Below, one piece after another: positions 18,844-28,014 of a stretch of DNA of 64,000 nucleotides. Every line of letters starts with the position of its first letter. Within the stretch, counting starts at the first letter, position 1. This DNA is from Tautonia marina (GTDB taxonomy: Bacteria > Planctomycetota > Planctomycetia > Isosphaerales > Isosphaeraceae): the NCBI RefSeq assembly GCF_009177065.1, contig NZ_WEZF01000009.1:62001-126000 (forward strand). Direction: 5' to 3'. The notes beneath the pieces are model-generated. The model saw nothing but the letters and a program-made list of their open reading frames with translations. It ran no database searches and was not told where the DNA came from. The position numbers and the translations under genes are program-made.

Positions 18844-21192
18844 TCAGCGTCGCTTACCTGGCTTGGTCTTCTTCTTGTTCGGCCGCGATCGGCCCGGATC
18901 GGCCCCAGGAGCGGGAGCCGCTCCGGAGCGTTCCAGCTCACGACGCTTCCGTTCCAGCTCCTCCCGGCGGTAAGTCGTTTCCTTCGAGGCCTCCTGGACC
19001 AGGTCGTTGAGCTTCCGGGAGAGCCACCCACCAGAGCCGCCGTTGGGATCAGGCCCCTTCCCGTTGCCTCCGGGACCTCGGCCCTTGCCATCTCGGTCGG
19101 GGCCTTCGTCGCCATCGGCGTCGATCGCAGGGGTCTTGGTCACCTTGGGTAGGAGCAATCGTTCGCTGATCGACCAGACGCTGCTGGTGATGAAGTAGAG
19201 GGCCAGCCCGGCCGGGACGCGATAGAACATGAGCATCATGAAGACCATCATGAACTTCATGATCCGCTGCTGAGCTTCCTGTTCCGGCGTGGTTGCCGGC
19301 GGTGTGAACAGCTTCATCTGCAGTAAGAACAGGCCAATCACCCCCAGCGGCAGGAGGTTGAAGTACGGCCCCAGCAACGGCAGCGTGAACGGCAGCTTGT
19401 ACAGCATGTCCGGCGCGGCCAGATTGTCGATCCAGAGGAACTGAGCCTGCCTCAGCGACACGCTGACGTTCAAGACCCGCCAGAGGGTCATGAAGATCGG
19501 AATCTGGATGAACACCGGCAAGCAGCCGCCCAGCGGGTTGATGCCGTGCTTGCGGTACAGGGCAAAGGTTTCCTGGGCGATCTTCTCTCGGTCGTCCTTG
19601 TACTTGTCTCGCAGGGCCACCATGTGCGGCTGAAGGTCCTGCATCTTCTTGGCCGAGGCCGCCTGCTTCCGGCTCAGGGGGAACAGGGCCAGTCGGACGA
19701 CGACCGTCAGCAAGATGATGGCAATGCCGTAGCTTCCCCGCGTCCCGCCGAACCAGCCGGCAATCGATTCCGTCAGCGAGTAAATCCCCGCCAGCAAGGG
19801 AATGATGATATAGACCGACAGAAGCGCAACGATCGGATCGACAATCGCCCAGATGAAGTCCAGCAGCCAGCCGATGACGGGAATTCGGCCCACCTGCCGA
19901 TAGATCCCCAGTTCCCCTGCGCCGAACGGCAGCAGGGCCGTTTCGGTCTTCGGACCTGCGAAGACCTCGTACGAGTGCGTGATCGTCGATCCCGGCTCCA
20001 CCTCGACCGGCTTGGAGATGAGGTCAACCGCCACGTCGGCCTTTTTCAGCTCGTTCGGATCGGCATCGACCACCGTCATGACCGCTTCGGCCACCTGTTC
20101 GGCCGGTTTTTCAGGCTTCAGGAAGGTGGCAAAGTACTGATTCTCGATCCCTGCAAAAACGGTCGGATAGACGTTATTAATGTAGTAATCAGGATTCTTG
20201 GCCACATCGTAGGACGAATACGTCCAGACCTCGACCGTATCCCCTTCCGTCCCCTTGCCGAAGTAGGCATTCCGGAAGGTATGCGTATACCACTCCCCCT
20301 CGATCGGGATGCCCGACGGCCCATCCAGGCGATAGAGCAGTTCCCGGGGCTCGTCTACACCCTCCAGCAGATCGAAGGCCAGGTCCAGCGCAACGGCATC
20401 CGTCCCCTTCCGCAATCGGTAGGTCTTGGTGATAACGACCGGGGGAAGTTCCGCCGGTTCTCGCAGCACCGTACGGAAACTCAACTCCTGACCGATCTCG
20501 TTCCCCTGTTCGTCCCGGATGATCGCAACCGGATTGGCCTCAGCCTGGGTCGCCTCGTCCAGTTCATCAAACGGAACACCGTCCACGAGCACCTGCCACG
20601 ATCGCCAATCCAGGTCGGAAATCGGCCGAAGGACCCCGTCCTCCGTGACGTTCAGCATCTGCAACGCCAGCGGGCGATGCTCAGGGATGACCGAACGGAC
20701 CAGGGTCATGGGCCGTTCTCGGGGCTCACCCTCCTCGTACTCGGCATTGTGCAATGCCGACAACACGCGACGAACGCTCGCCCCTCGCTGGTCGGCAACG
20801 ACCTGAAGATGGTAGCCGTCCGTCGCCGATTCCTCGACCGATCCAAGCACGAGCAACTCTGGATCCACCGTCGCGGCCGGTCGATCTTGCTCGGGCTCGG
20901 CCTCATCCGCTTCCACCACCGATTCCGGAGCGGGAGCGTCTTGATCGTCCCCCACCTCCGGACGATCCTCGACCGGTGCCGCGCCGTCGGCGCCTTCGGC
21001 GGCGTCAGGCTCATCACTCGCATCGGCCGGATCAGCCTGGGCAACCTGCGGCGCCTCGGGCTTGGGCTCAGGCTCAGGAATCAGGCCGAGGCGGCTGAGC
21101 GTATAGTTCGTCCCGGTGATCAGGATCAGCGACAAGATCATGAACAAAAACAGTCGCTTCGGATCCTGGCTGGGATTCGGCTCGGTGCTCAT
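18844..21192 (-). CDS. yidC: Membrane protein insertase YidC
   Basis: A 782-residue YidC/Oxa1 insertase of the Gram-negative type, longer than the usual 540-600 residues. Order of parts: an N-terminal TM (about 11-30); an acidic, Pro/Ala-rich low-complexity linker (about 38-110); the periplasmic beta-sandwich domain (about 110-430); then the conserved five-helix core. The core contains VVRLALFPLSRKQAASAKKM, with the conserved groove Arg, and the cytoplasmic coiled-coil hairpin. INPLGGCLPVFIQIPIF and the C-terminal helices near GLALYFITSSVWSI follow. The C-terminus is strongly basic (RPNKKKTKPGKRR), as in ribosome-binding YidC tails. It inserts membrane proteins with or without SecYEG. The typical upstream rpmH-rnpA genes are not present here. 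Confidence 0.96.
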   Translation of the reverse strand: MSTEPNPSQDPKRLFLFMILSLILITGTNYTLSRLGLIPEPEPKPEAPQVAQADPADASDEPDAAEGADGAAPVEDRPEVGDDQDAPAPESVVEADEAEPEQDRPAATVDPELLVLGSVEESATDGYHLQVVADQRGASVRRVLSALHNAEYEEGEPRERPMTLVRSVIPEHRPLALQMLNVTEDGVLRPISDLDWRSWQVLVDGVPFDELDEATQAEANPVAIIRDEQGNEIGQELSFRTVLREPAELPPVVITKTYRLRKGTDAVALDLAFDLLEGVDEPRELLYRLDGPSGIPIEGEWYTHTFRNAYFGKGTEGDTVEVWTYSSYDVAKNPDYYINNVYPTVFAGIENQYFATFLKPEKPAEQVAEAVMTVVDADPNELKKADVAVDLISKPVEVEPGSTITHSYEVFAGPKTETALLPFGAGELGIYRQVGRIPVIGWLLDFIWAIVDPIVALLSVYIIIPLLAGIYSLTESIAGWFGGTRGSYGIAIILLTVVVRLALFPLSRKQAASAKKMQDLQPHMVALRDKYKDDREKIAQETFALYRKHGINPLGGCLPVFIQIPIFMTLWRVLNVSVSLRQAQFLWIDNLAAPDMLYKLPFTLPLLGPYFNLLPLGVIGLFLLQMKLFTPPATTPEQEAQQRIMKFMMVFMMLMFYRVPAGLALYFITSSVWSISERLLLPKVTKTPAIDADGDEGPDRDGKGRGPGGNGKGPDPNGGSGGWLSRKLNDLVQEASKETTYRREELERKRRELERSGAAPAPGADPGRSRPNKKKTKPGKRR

Positions 21193-21581
21193 CGGCTCGG
21201 GAACCTTGGGATCAGGGAATCAACGGATGAAGGGCCAGGCAAGGAAAACGGGAGGAGGAAACGTCGTTCCAACCAAGCTCGCGGACGATTCGATCGGGAT
21301 CGGCGCGTCCCTCACTTCGCCCCCGTGCGAGCTTCGTCCCCGAACGGAAAGAACGTCAAGGGCTCGAACGCTCGCGATCGCAACGTCTTAGTCCGAACTT
21401 CGATCCAGATCGAGCGCGAATCTCAAGGCGAAACGCACTCTCGGGCAGGGCGGGGGGGCTCGTAATCACCGGTGCCGAGGCAACTCCTGCCGCTCGCTTC
21501 CGATTCATGATTGGTCACGGCAATGGCTTCTCGACCGCCTCCGAAGGCGATTGCAGCGAAAACCCAGCGACGATCACGGCA
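21193..21581. other. Intergenic region between yidC and the phosphoesterase gene, no gene seen
   Basis: This 389-base stretch lies upstream of yidC. No rnpA, rpmH or jag-like coding frame is present on either strand, and I found no hairpin or structured RNA that I could name. On the minus strand TTGACG occurs near 21351, but no good -10 element follows it, so no promoter is called. Confidence 0.5.
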
Positions 21582-22394
21582 TCAACGCCCCTGGCGAAGC
21601 CGATCGCCCAGAAACGGCTCCAGCTCAGAGATGGCGTAGATCTTCTCAATCGTCGTCTCGAAGTCATAGGGAATACGGCGGTAGAACAGCCGGGTCTGAC
21701 CCAACGGTGCCGAGGTCGACTCTCCCTCCGCTTCGCGATCGGCTCCGACGTTCGCACTGTCTTCCACGATCAGGTAGCAGGCTCGATTGTCACCATCTCT
21801 CGGCTGTCCGACCGAGCCGACGTTGACCATCACCTTGCCTTCGCCCAACGTGTACTCGTGGTCAATTTCCTCGGGAGCGTAAAACTGGTATCCCTCGGTG
21901 AAGACCCCCGGCACATGCGTGTGCCCCTGGAAGCAGTACTGCTCCACCAGTTGGAACAGACGCTCCATCTTTCGCTGGTTGTAGATGTCTTCCGGAAAGA
22001 TGTACTCGCTCAGGGGGTTCCGGGGCGAACCGTGAACAAACAGGTACGGTCCCGTCCGGTAGGTCCGGTGCAGTTCCGAAAGGAAATCCCAGCGCCGTTC
22101 CCGCTGTGCCGAGTCGCCACCCGTCTCCAGTTGATCACGCGTCCAGAAGATAGCCCGTTCCGCTCCGATATTGAATCCATTCGGATCGAACAAGGCCCCT
22201 TCGTCGTGATTGCCGAGGAGTGAGACCTCGCAATTCTGCATCACAAGGTCGATACACTCCCGCGGGTTCGGGCCATACCCGATGATGTCACCCAGGCAGA
22301 AAATCTCGTCGATCCGCTGCTGCTGGATGTCGTCGAGTACGGCCTCCAACGCTTCGAGATTCCCGTGAATATCACTGATCAGGGCTCGACGCAC
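21582..22394 (-). CDS. Metallophosphoesterase family protein (calcineurin-like)
   Basis: A 270-residue cytosolic calcineurin-like phosphoesterase. All metal-binding blocks of the superfamily are present in order: DxH in [11 protein letters not shown], GDxxG in [17 protein letters not shown] in [11 protein letters not shown], and GHTHVPGVF near residue 155. The context closely matches a common bacterial group annotated only as metallophosphoesterase, often a diadenosine-tetraphosphatase-like or protein phosphatase relative. The start is GTG, with GGAGAG about seven bases upstream. It is divergent from tsaB. The substrate is unknown. Confidence 0.88.
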   Translation of the reverse strand: MRRALISDIHGNLEALEAVLDDIQQQRIDEIFCLGDIIGYGPNPRECIDLVMQNCEVSLLGNHDEGALFDPNGFNIGAERAIFWTRDQLETGGDSAQRERRWDFLSELHRTYRTGPYLFVHGSPRNPLSEYIFPEDIYNQRKMERLFQLVEQYCFQGHTHVPGVFTEGYQFYAPEEIDHEYTLGEGKVMVNVGSVGQPRDGDNRACYLIVEDSANVGADREAEGESTSAPLGQTRLFYRRIPYDFETTIEKIYAISELEPFLGDRLRQGR

Positions 22395-22468
22395 GGGAGG
22401 CTCTCCGGACCGAACCGGTACGACACGCGACGGGAGGCTAACGTCGCACAGACAGAAACCGGTTCCGT

Positions 22469-22497
22469 TTGAATTTTGCTGATGGTCAGAATAGGGT
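22469..22497 (+). promoter_or_regulatory. Putative sigma70-type promoter for the tsaB unit
   Basis: TTGAAT and TAGGGT are separated by 17 bases in the divergent region upstream of tsaB, placing a start site about 100 bases before the GTG. The match is moderate and was found by eye. Confidence 0.35.
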
Positions 22498-22604
22498 ATC
22501 GTAGAACCAGGGACGCGGGAGGGTCAAGCCCAAGCCGGGACAGCACGCCAGGATGCGTCGGTCCCCCCTCGGCGGCTCGTTCTGCGCTTCAAGGAACTCG
22601 CCCG

Positions 22605-23291
22605 GTGAACCTGCTGATCCTCGACACCTCGACCCTCCACTCCGCTGTCGCCCTCGGGCTCGACGATGGTCAATCGCTGATCGTTCATCCCGAGCCTGGC
22701 CCCAAGCATGGCCGCCTGCTCGTCCCGGCGATCCGAGACCTGCTTGACCGCGCCGGTCTTCAACCACGCGACCTTGACGCCGTGGCCGTGGCCATCGGTC
22801 CAGGATCGTTTACCGGCCTCCGCGTAGGGGTCACTGCGGCCAAGACGCTCGCCTTCGCCATCGGTTGCCCCATCGTCCCCCTCTCGACCCTCGAAATCCT
22901 CGCCCACAACGCCCCGAGCGACGCCCTTTGGGTCGTCTCGGCGCTTGATGCCCAGCGCGGTGATCTCTTTTCGGCCTCGTTTCGACGCGAGACGCCCGGT
23001 GGCCCCTTGCTCCGAGCGTCTCCGGATCAGATCATCCCGGCCGACGCCTGGACCTCCGACCTCCCGACCGGGGCCTTCGTCCTCTGCCCGACGCCCGACC
23101 GGATCGCCGCGGAGATTCCCGACCACGCCACGATCGCCCCCCCCGAACGGGCTCGCCCCCTTGGTGGCGTCCTGCTCGACCTCGCCACCCGGGCGATTGC
23201 GAACGGAGATCAGGCCGACCTCTGGACCCTCGAACCGCGATACCTCCGCCGCAGCGCCGCCGAGGAAAAACGCGACGCCCTGCACCCTTGA
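22605..23291 (+). CDS. tsaB: tRNA threonylcarbamoyladenosine biosynthesis protein TsaB
   Basis: A 228-residue TsaB, the inactive-homologue partner of TsaD in the complex that makes t6A37 on ANN-decoding tRNAs. The N-terminus LLILDTSTLHSAVALGL is the first phosphate-binding strand of the ASKHA fold. DAVAVAIGPGSFTGLRVGVT is the most conserved TsaB block, followed by KTLAFAIGCPIVPLSTLEIL. The GTG start is preceded by AAGGA nine bases upstream and makes the N-terminus match the family; an upstream in-frame ATG would add 43 unrelated residues. It is followed after 33 bases by a methyltransferase gene. Confidence 0.93.
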   Translation: MNLLILDTSTLHSAVALGLDDGQSLIVHPEPGPKHGRLLVPAIRDLLDRAGLQPRDLDAVAVAIGPGSFTGLRVGVTAAKTLAFAIGCPIVPLSTLEILAHNAPSDALWVVSALDAQRGDLFSASFRRETPGGPLLRASPDQIIPADAWTSDLPTGAFVLCPTPDRIAAEIPDHATIAPPERARPLGGVLLDLATRAIANGDQADLWTLEPRYLRRSAAEEKRDALHP

Positions 23292-23324
23292 TCCCGGCCG
23301 CGCCGGCCCCGGAACCGCCGCCCT

Positions 23325-24164
23325 ATGCCCGATCTCACCCAGTCGCGGACCATCTCGACCTACTCGCTCCAGTGGAATCGCTACCGGATCCTCCGCCCCG
23401 AGGAAGACCGCGCGACCTTCCGCAACCGAACCGGCTTGACCGACGCCGACCTCTCCGGCTCCCTCGTCCTCGACGGAGGGTGCGGCATGGGCCGCTACGT
23501 CCGGGTCGCCGCCGAGGCCGGGGCCCGCGTCGTCGGCATCGACCTGAGCGAAGCCGTCCAGGCCGCCCGAGACCTGAACGCCGACCTGCCGATCGTCGGC
23601 CTGCTCCGAGCCGATCTCTTCCGCCTCCCCCTGCTCGAAGGGTCGTTCGATCACATCTACTCCCTCGGCGTCCTCGACCACACACCCGACCCCCGCCGCG
23701 CCTTCCTCTCGCTCGCCCGACGACTCAAACCGGGAGGCCGCATCGCCATCTGGGTTTACCAGAAGGAGCGTCCCGCGCTCGAGGCGATCATCGAGGCCCA
23801 CCGCGCCATCTCAACCCGCCTTCCCGTCCCTGTCCTCGAAACCCTCAGCCGATGGTCCGCGCCGATCGGCAGCCTGAAGCGTCGCCTGATGAACAGCCCG
23901 AACCGCCTGGTCGCTCGGTGCGGTGTCGCGCTCAACGTGCTGACGATCGGCGTCTCGATGCACCCCGATCCCGAGGTCCGCGTCTGCGACACGCTCGACT
24001 GGTACGCGCCGAAGTACGCTTCGCGGCACACCTTCGAGGAGGTGTCCTCCTGGTTCCACGAGGCTGGTCTTGTGGAGATCGAAGACCTCTCTGCCCGCCA
24101 GACCCACTACCACAAGGGGCAGGGCAACGGCATCAACCTCGCCGGTCGTCGCCCGGTAGCGTGA
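23325..24164 (+). CDS. Class I SAM-dependent methyltransferase
   Basis: A 279-residue methyltransferase. Motif I is LVLDGGCGMGRYVRVAAEAG, the acidic strand-2 residue is in VVGIDLS, and motif IV lies around DHIYSLGVLDHTPDP, followed by LARRLKPGGRIAIWVY. The C-terminal 100 residues (about 150-260) form an extra helical cap rich in Arg and Leu, found in methyltransferases acting on lipids or large acceptors. It probably shares a transcript with tsaB. The acceptor molecule cannot be deduced. Confidence 0.83.
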   Translation: MPDLTQSRTISTYSLQWNRYRILRPEEDRATFRNRTGLTDADLSGSLVLDGGCGMGRYVRVAAEAGARVVGIDLSEAVQAARDLNADLPIVGLLRADLFRLPLLEGSFDHIYSLGVLDHTPDPRRAFLSLARRLKPGGRIAIWVYQKERPALEAIIEAHRAISTRLPVPVLETLSRWSAPIGSLKRRLMNSPNRLVARCGVALNVLTIGVSMHPDPEVRVCDTLDWYAPKYASRHTFEEVSSWFHEAGLVEIEDLSARQTHYHKGQGNGINLAGRRPVA

Positions 24165-24273
24165 CCTGATTGCGCACGACGATGCATCCGCTTGAAGCCC
24201 TCGGGCGTTCTGACGTACACTTCGAACCACGCTCCACACGCGAGACTCCCAACGAGGCCCGGAGGCGGTACGG

Positions 24274-25833
24274 ATGGCGGCATCGAGCCCAATCGACGGC
24301 AACGCGAACCCTCTGCGCGAGCACCTGCCGCAAGCCTCGGCCGTCGACCCCTGCGCCATCGTCCTGTTCGGCTCGACGGGCGACCTGACCCACCGCAAGC
24401 TCGCGCCCGCCCTGTTCGAGCTGGCCCTCTCCGGCGAACTGCCTGCGGGCTTCGCCGTGGTCGGGTTCGGCCGAAGGCCCTGGAGTGACGACCAGTTCCG
24501 CGAGAATCTCCGGGAAACCCTCGCCAAGGAAAACGACGGCCGAGACTTCGACACGGCCTGGCAACGCTTCGCGCCTCACCTCGTCTTCGTCGAAGGGAAC
24601 CTCGACGATCCCGCCTCTTTCGTCAAGCTCCGCGAACGGCTTGAGGAGGTCGATCGTTCTCACGAAACCCGCGGCAATCGCCTGTTCTATCTGGCCGTCG
24701 CCCCCGAGTTCTTCGCGCCGATCGTCACTCAGCTCGGCGATGCCGGCCTGATCTACCCCGGCTATCAGGAGGCTCCCTGGAGCCGCGTCGTCGTCGAAAA
24801 ACCGTTCGGCCACGACCTGCAAAGCGCCCGACAGCTCAACCGCGAGCTGCAATCCGTCCTCGACGAGCGGCAGATCTACCGGATCGACCACTATCTCGGC
24901 AAGGAAACCGTCCAGAACATCCTCGCCCTTCGCTTCGGCAACGCCATCTTCGAGCCGATCTGGAACCGCCGCCACATCGCCTCGGTCCAGATCACCGTTG
25001 CCGAGCGCGAAGGCATGGCCGGCGGCCGAGGCGCCTTCTACGACGGCGCGGGCGCGATCCGAGACATGGTCCAGAACCACATGATGCAGCTCCTCTGCCT
25101 TGTGGCGATGGAGCCTCCCGTCGATCTCTCGGCCGACTCGGTCCGAACCGAGAAGGTCAAGATCCTCCAGACCCTCCCCCGCTGGACCCCCGAACAGGTC
25201 GATCAGCACGTCGTCCGCGCCCAGTATTCCGCCGGATCGCTCCAGGGGGAAGACGTTGTCGGCTTTCTTCAGGAGAAGGGGGTCGCCCCCGACTCGACGA
25301 CCGAAACCTTTGTCGCCCTCCGCGTCATGCTCAACACCTGGCGATGGGCCGGTGTCCCGTTCGTGCTCCGGACCGGCAAGCGCCTCCCGAAGCGAGCGAC
25401 CGAGATCGCCATCGAGTTCCGCAACCCTCCCACCACCTTTTTCGAAGCCGACACGGAAGGCAGTTCGGCCGTCAACCAGCTCATCCTCAACATCCAGCCG
25501 AAAGAAGGAACCAGCCTTGGCTTCCAGGCCAAGATCCCCGGCTCTCGCCGCCGGCTCCGCTCGGTTCGCATGGATTTCCGCTACGGGACCGCCTTCGCCC
25601 GCCCCGCTCCCGAAGCCTATCAGCGCCTCTTGCTCGACGTGATGCTTGGCGACCCGACCCTCTTTACCCGAACCGACGAGGTCGAGGCCGCCTGGCAATT
25701 CATCACCCCAATTCTCGACGCCTGGAACCGCCCCGACGCCCCTCCTCCTCACTCCTACGAAGCTGGTTCCTGGGGGCCCGAGGCCGCCGACACCCTCGCC
25801 GCCGATCATGGCATCCGCTGGCGACGCCTCTGA
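24274..25833 (+). CDS. zwf: Glucose-6-phosphate 1-dehydrogenase
   Basis: A 519-residue glucose-6-phosphate dehydrogenase. It catalyses the first oxidative pentose phosphate step, glucose-6-phosphate to 6-phosphogluconolactone with reduction of NADP+. The Rossmann start is IVLFGSTGDLTHRKLAPALF. The active-site signature is RIDHYLGKETVQNILALRF, with the catalytic His and substrate Lys. VVVEKPFGHDLQSARQLN and the C-terminal VPFVLRTGKRLPKRATEIAI are also typical. The ATG is preceded by GGAGG at eight bases. The gene is convergent with a phosphoesterase gene 20 bases away. No 6-phosphogluconolactonase or gnd gene is in the window. Confidence 0.96.
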   Translation: MAASSPIDGNANPLREHLPQASAVDPCAIVLFGSTGDLTHRKLAPALFELALSGELPAGFAVVGFGRRPWSDDQFRENLRETLAKENDGRDFDTAWQRFAPHLVFVEGNLDDPASFVKLRERLEEVDRSHETRGNRLFYLAVAPEFFAPIVTQLGDAGLIYPGYQEAPWSRVVVEKPFGHDLQSARQLNRELQSVLDERQIYRIDHYLGKETVQNILALRFGNAIFEPIWNRRHIASVQITVAEREGMAGGRGAFYDGAGAIRDMVQNHMMQLLCLVAMEPPVDLSADSVRTEKVKILQTLPRWTPEQVDQHVVRAQYSAGSLQGEDVVGFLQEKGVAPDSTTETFVALRVMLNTWRWAGVPFVLRTGKRLPKRATEIAIEFRNPPTTFFEADTEGSSAVNQLILNIQPKEGTSLGFQAKIPGSRRRLRSVRMDFRYGTAFARPAPEAYQRLLLDVMLGDPTLFTRTDEVEAAWQFITPILDAWNRPDAPPPHSYEAGSWGPEAADTLAADHGIRWRRL

Positions 25834-25853
25834 TCGGCCCTGCATCCCTCGAT

Positions 25854-26756
25854 TCAGTCCCGGACGAGCGAGCCGGCCTCACTGCCGAACAGGCGGAGGT
25901 CCGTTACCATCGGCATGATCGACCAGTCCATCCCGGTCCAGGCGTGATGCTTGACCGTCACCGATTGCTCCGTCAGGTCGATCTCCAGAAACCCCGGCGG
26001 CCGTCGTCCGGTCGGGTCACGGAGCAGGGGGGCTCCCGCGTTCAGGCTAAGTTGCTCCGGCACTTCGTGCGGCCGGTGCGCCCAGGCCGCATGCACATGT
26101 CCGCTGCAATACAGGTGAGGCCCGACCCTCCGCAGCCAACGCGCCACGTCCGCCGCGTTGACCATCCGCTTCTTTCGCAGTTCCGACTGATACGCCTCCG
26201 GCGCGGCCACCGGATAATGGCACGCCACAATCAGCCGCTTCGGCCTCGGATCGGTCGTCAGGAGCAGTTCCCTCGCCTGGTGAAACTGATCGTCCGGCAA
26301 CCGTCCGGTGGCCGAAAGGTGCGCCCGCGTTGCATCCAACGCCAGAATCGCCGTGCGTTCATCGAGATGGCGCAACCAGGGGAAGCTATCCCCCGGCGAG
26401 AACGCCCCGAAAACTCGCTCAAACGCCCGCGTCCGAACCGATCGCGACGTGTACCGGTCGTGATTGCCCGGCAAGATCGACACCCGATCCGGGTCACCGA
26501 GCAGCGGCCCTAACGCCTCTCTTGCCTGCTCAAATTCGCGACGCATGGCCGTGGTCGTCAGATCACCCGTAATCAGCAAGTGATCGGCGTTGATCGACTT
26601 GACACGCTCAACCACGTCCTCCATCCGCTCCAGCCGAAACTTCTTCGCCCGACCCGTGAACAATTCCGCCATGCCCACGGCCCGTTTGCCCCAGAGCTTC
26701 ACCGGATTAATCGAGTAGCGCCAGATGTGAATGTCAGACAGGTGGACAATCTTCAA
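25854..26756 (-). CDS. Metallophosphoesterase, Icc/CpdA-like
   Basis: A 300-residue calcineurin-like phosphoesterase of the type often compared with 3',5'-cyclic-nucleotide phosphodiesterases. Motifs in order: HLSDIHIWRY, LLITGDLTTTA, ILPGNHDRYTS, VACHYPVAAP and YCSGHVHAAWAH. All metal ligands are there. The start codon is TTG with GAGGAAG just upstream, and the N-terminus KIVHLSDIH agrees with the family. It is followed at the 3' side by the convergent zwf and preceded by a CPBP protease gene 72 bases upstream on the same strand. The true substrate is unknown. Confidence 0.87.
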   Translation of the reverse strand: MKIVHLSDIHIWRYSINPVKLWGKRAVGMAELFTGRAKKFRLERMEDVVERVKSINADHLLITGDLTTTAMRREFEQAREALGPLLGDPDRVSILPGNHDRYTSRSVRTRAFERVFGAFSPGDSFPWLRHLDERTAILALDATRAHLSATGRLPDDQFHQARELLLTTDPRPKRLIVACHYPVAAPEAYQSELRKKRMVNAADVARWLRRVGPHLYCSGHVHAAWAHRPHEVPEQLSLNAGAPLLRDPTGRRPPGFLEIDLTEQSVTVKHHAWTGMDWSIMPMVTDLRLFGSEAGSLVRD

Positions 26757-26828
26757 CGCTCTTCCTCAAAACGCGACCATCCCAGTGAATCCGGTCGGCA
26801 CGACCCACACCCCGCCGTCCCTTCACCG

Positions 26829-27656
26829 TCAGCCCGCCCACGGGTCTGCCACCACCAGCAGATCGTACGCGAGATGCGTGCCAACGGCGATCCCGAACCC
26901 CCTCAAGATCATCACCCAGGCGAAGTAAACCCCTGCCAGCCATCGAAAAACGAACGTTGACCAGGAAAACGCCCCCGGCACCTCGCCGACATGATGCGCC
27001 ATCGAGAACAGCAGCGCCGAGCCACTCACCGCCATTGCCGTCGCCAGTACATTGGGGATGAGCAAGACCCTCAAGACCGCATAGCAAAGCCCGAGCAGAC
27101 CCAGCCGGAACACGGCCTCTTCGAAAATTCCGGCACCCACCAGGCCGATCAATTCGCCCGCGTTCAGGTCCAATTCAACCGGCGAGGCAACTTCCAGGGG
27201 CAAGCTTCCGCCGGCGGCTTCGAACCAGTGATCGAACCATCGGAACAGGGCAAGCAACCCGGCCCCCAGCACCGCACATTCGACAATCGCCACCACCAGC
27301 CACCTCATGCGGAACCGTCCCGGCTCGGCAATCCGCCAGGCGATCAGACCCAGGGCCAGAACAACCGAAGGTGCCCAGTCAGGCACCCGGAACCGATCGG
27401 GCGTCAAGCGGCCGATCCAGGCATCCACCCCGGCCCGCAACGCTTCGTCCCCGCCGAGCGCCGCGATCCCTCCCTCATAGATCGCCAGCAACGGCAAGAC
27501 CATCATGATCGCCGCCGACGCCCCTCGGCATTGCGACCAGTACCCTCCCGATCGCCCCACACGACGCCCCTCTCCCCCCCCCTCAGGCCGAGCAAACACC
27601 CGCGACGGAGGGGCCTTCGCAACCGAGCCAGGGCCAGGTTCGTGGTAGGCTCTCAT
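26829..27656 (-). CDS. CPBP family intramembrane glutamic endopeptidase (CAAX protease-like)
   Basis: A 275-residue membrane protein with six or more hydrophobic helices and the three CPBP/Abi motifs: EEAVFR (about residue 185, with the two catalytic Glu), FSMAHHVGEV with the first His, and GTHLAYDLL with the second His. These are the active-site residues of Rce1-like intramembrane proteases. The first 45 residues are polar and rich in Arg/Gly, so a start further downstream is possible. The biological target is unknown. The gene is divergent from the oxidase operon. Confidence 0.85.
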   Translation of the reverse strand: MRAYHEPGPGSVAKAPPSRVFARPEGGGEGRRVGRSGGYWSQCRGASAAIMMVLPLLAIYEGGIAALGGDEALRAGVDAWIGRLTPDRFRVPDWAPSVVLALGLIAWRIAEPGRFRMRWLVVAIVECAVLGAGLLALFRWFDHWFEAAGGSLPLEVASPVELDLNAGELIGLVGAGIFEEAVFRLGLLGLCYAVLRVLLIPNVLATAMAVSGSALLFSMAHHVGEVPGAFSWSTFVFRWLAGVYFAWVMILRGFGIAVGTHLAYDLLVVADPWAG

Positions 27657-27778
27657 AGAAGTTGCTCATCGTCGAAATCACGAGTCCGACTGAGCCGGAT
27701 CCCCCGCCACCATTGCCAATTGGTCTGAACGTGCCGAAAATGTTGAACGAACCGAACGCTTCGAAATTCGAACGGGCC

Positions 27779-27807
27779 TTGAGACACGTTCCTTCGCCCG
27801 CTAGGAT
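27779..27807 (+). promoter_or_regulatory. Putative sigma70-type promoter of the cytochrome oxidase operon
   Basis: TTGAGA, a 17-base spacer and TAGGAT form a good -35/-10 pair in the 358-base gap between the CPBP gene and the cytochrome c gene. Transcription would start near 27814 and leave a leader of about 200 bases. No other gene is seen in this gap. Confidence 0.45.
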
Positions 27808-27953
27808 TGACCTCAAGAGTCGAGCCTTGCTCGCCTTTCCCGCCTGAGGCGGTCGGCAATCCCCCATTCCGCCCGAGACAGTGAAGTCTTTCTCCGTTCC
27901 ATGAACGGCTCGGAACACCGCGTAGAGCGACGACAGGTCCGGCTCCCGTGGGC

Positions 27954-27973
27954 CCGGTTCCTCCCGGAACCGG
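27954..27973 (+). other. Perfect 8-bp hairpin in the oxidase operon leader
   Basis: CCGGTTCC and GGAACCGG flank a four-base loop, about 40 bases before the GTG start of the cytochrome gene and just upstream of its GGGGAGG ribosome binding site. It could influence translation or mRNA stability; there is no T-run, so it is not a classic terminator. Confidence 0.35.
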
Positions 27974-28014
27974 ATTGCACGATGGCCGGCCGGATCACCG
28001 GGGAGGAATCGCGC

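Noticed and set aside
26829-27656. Phage defence (Abi) function of the CPBP protein
   Set aside because: The Abi name is historical; the neighbours are metabolic or respiratory genes and there is no defence island.
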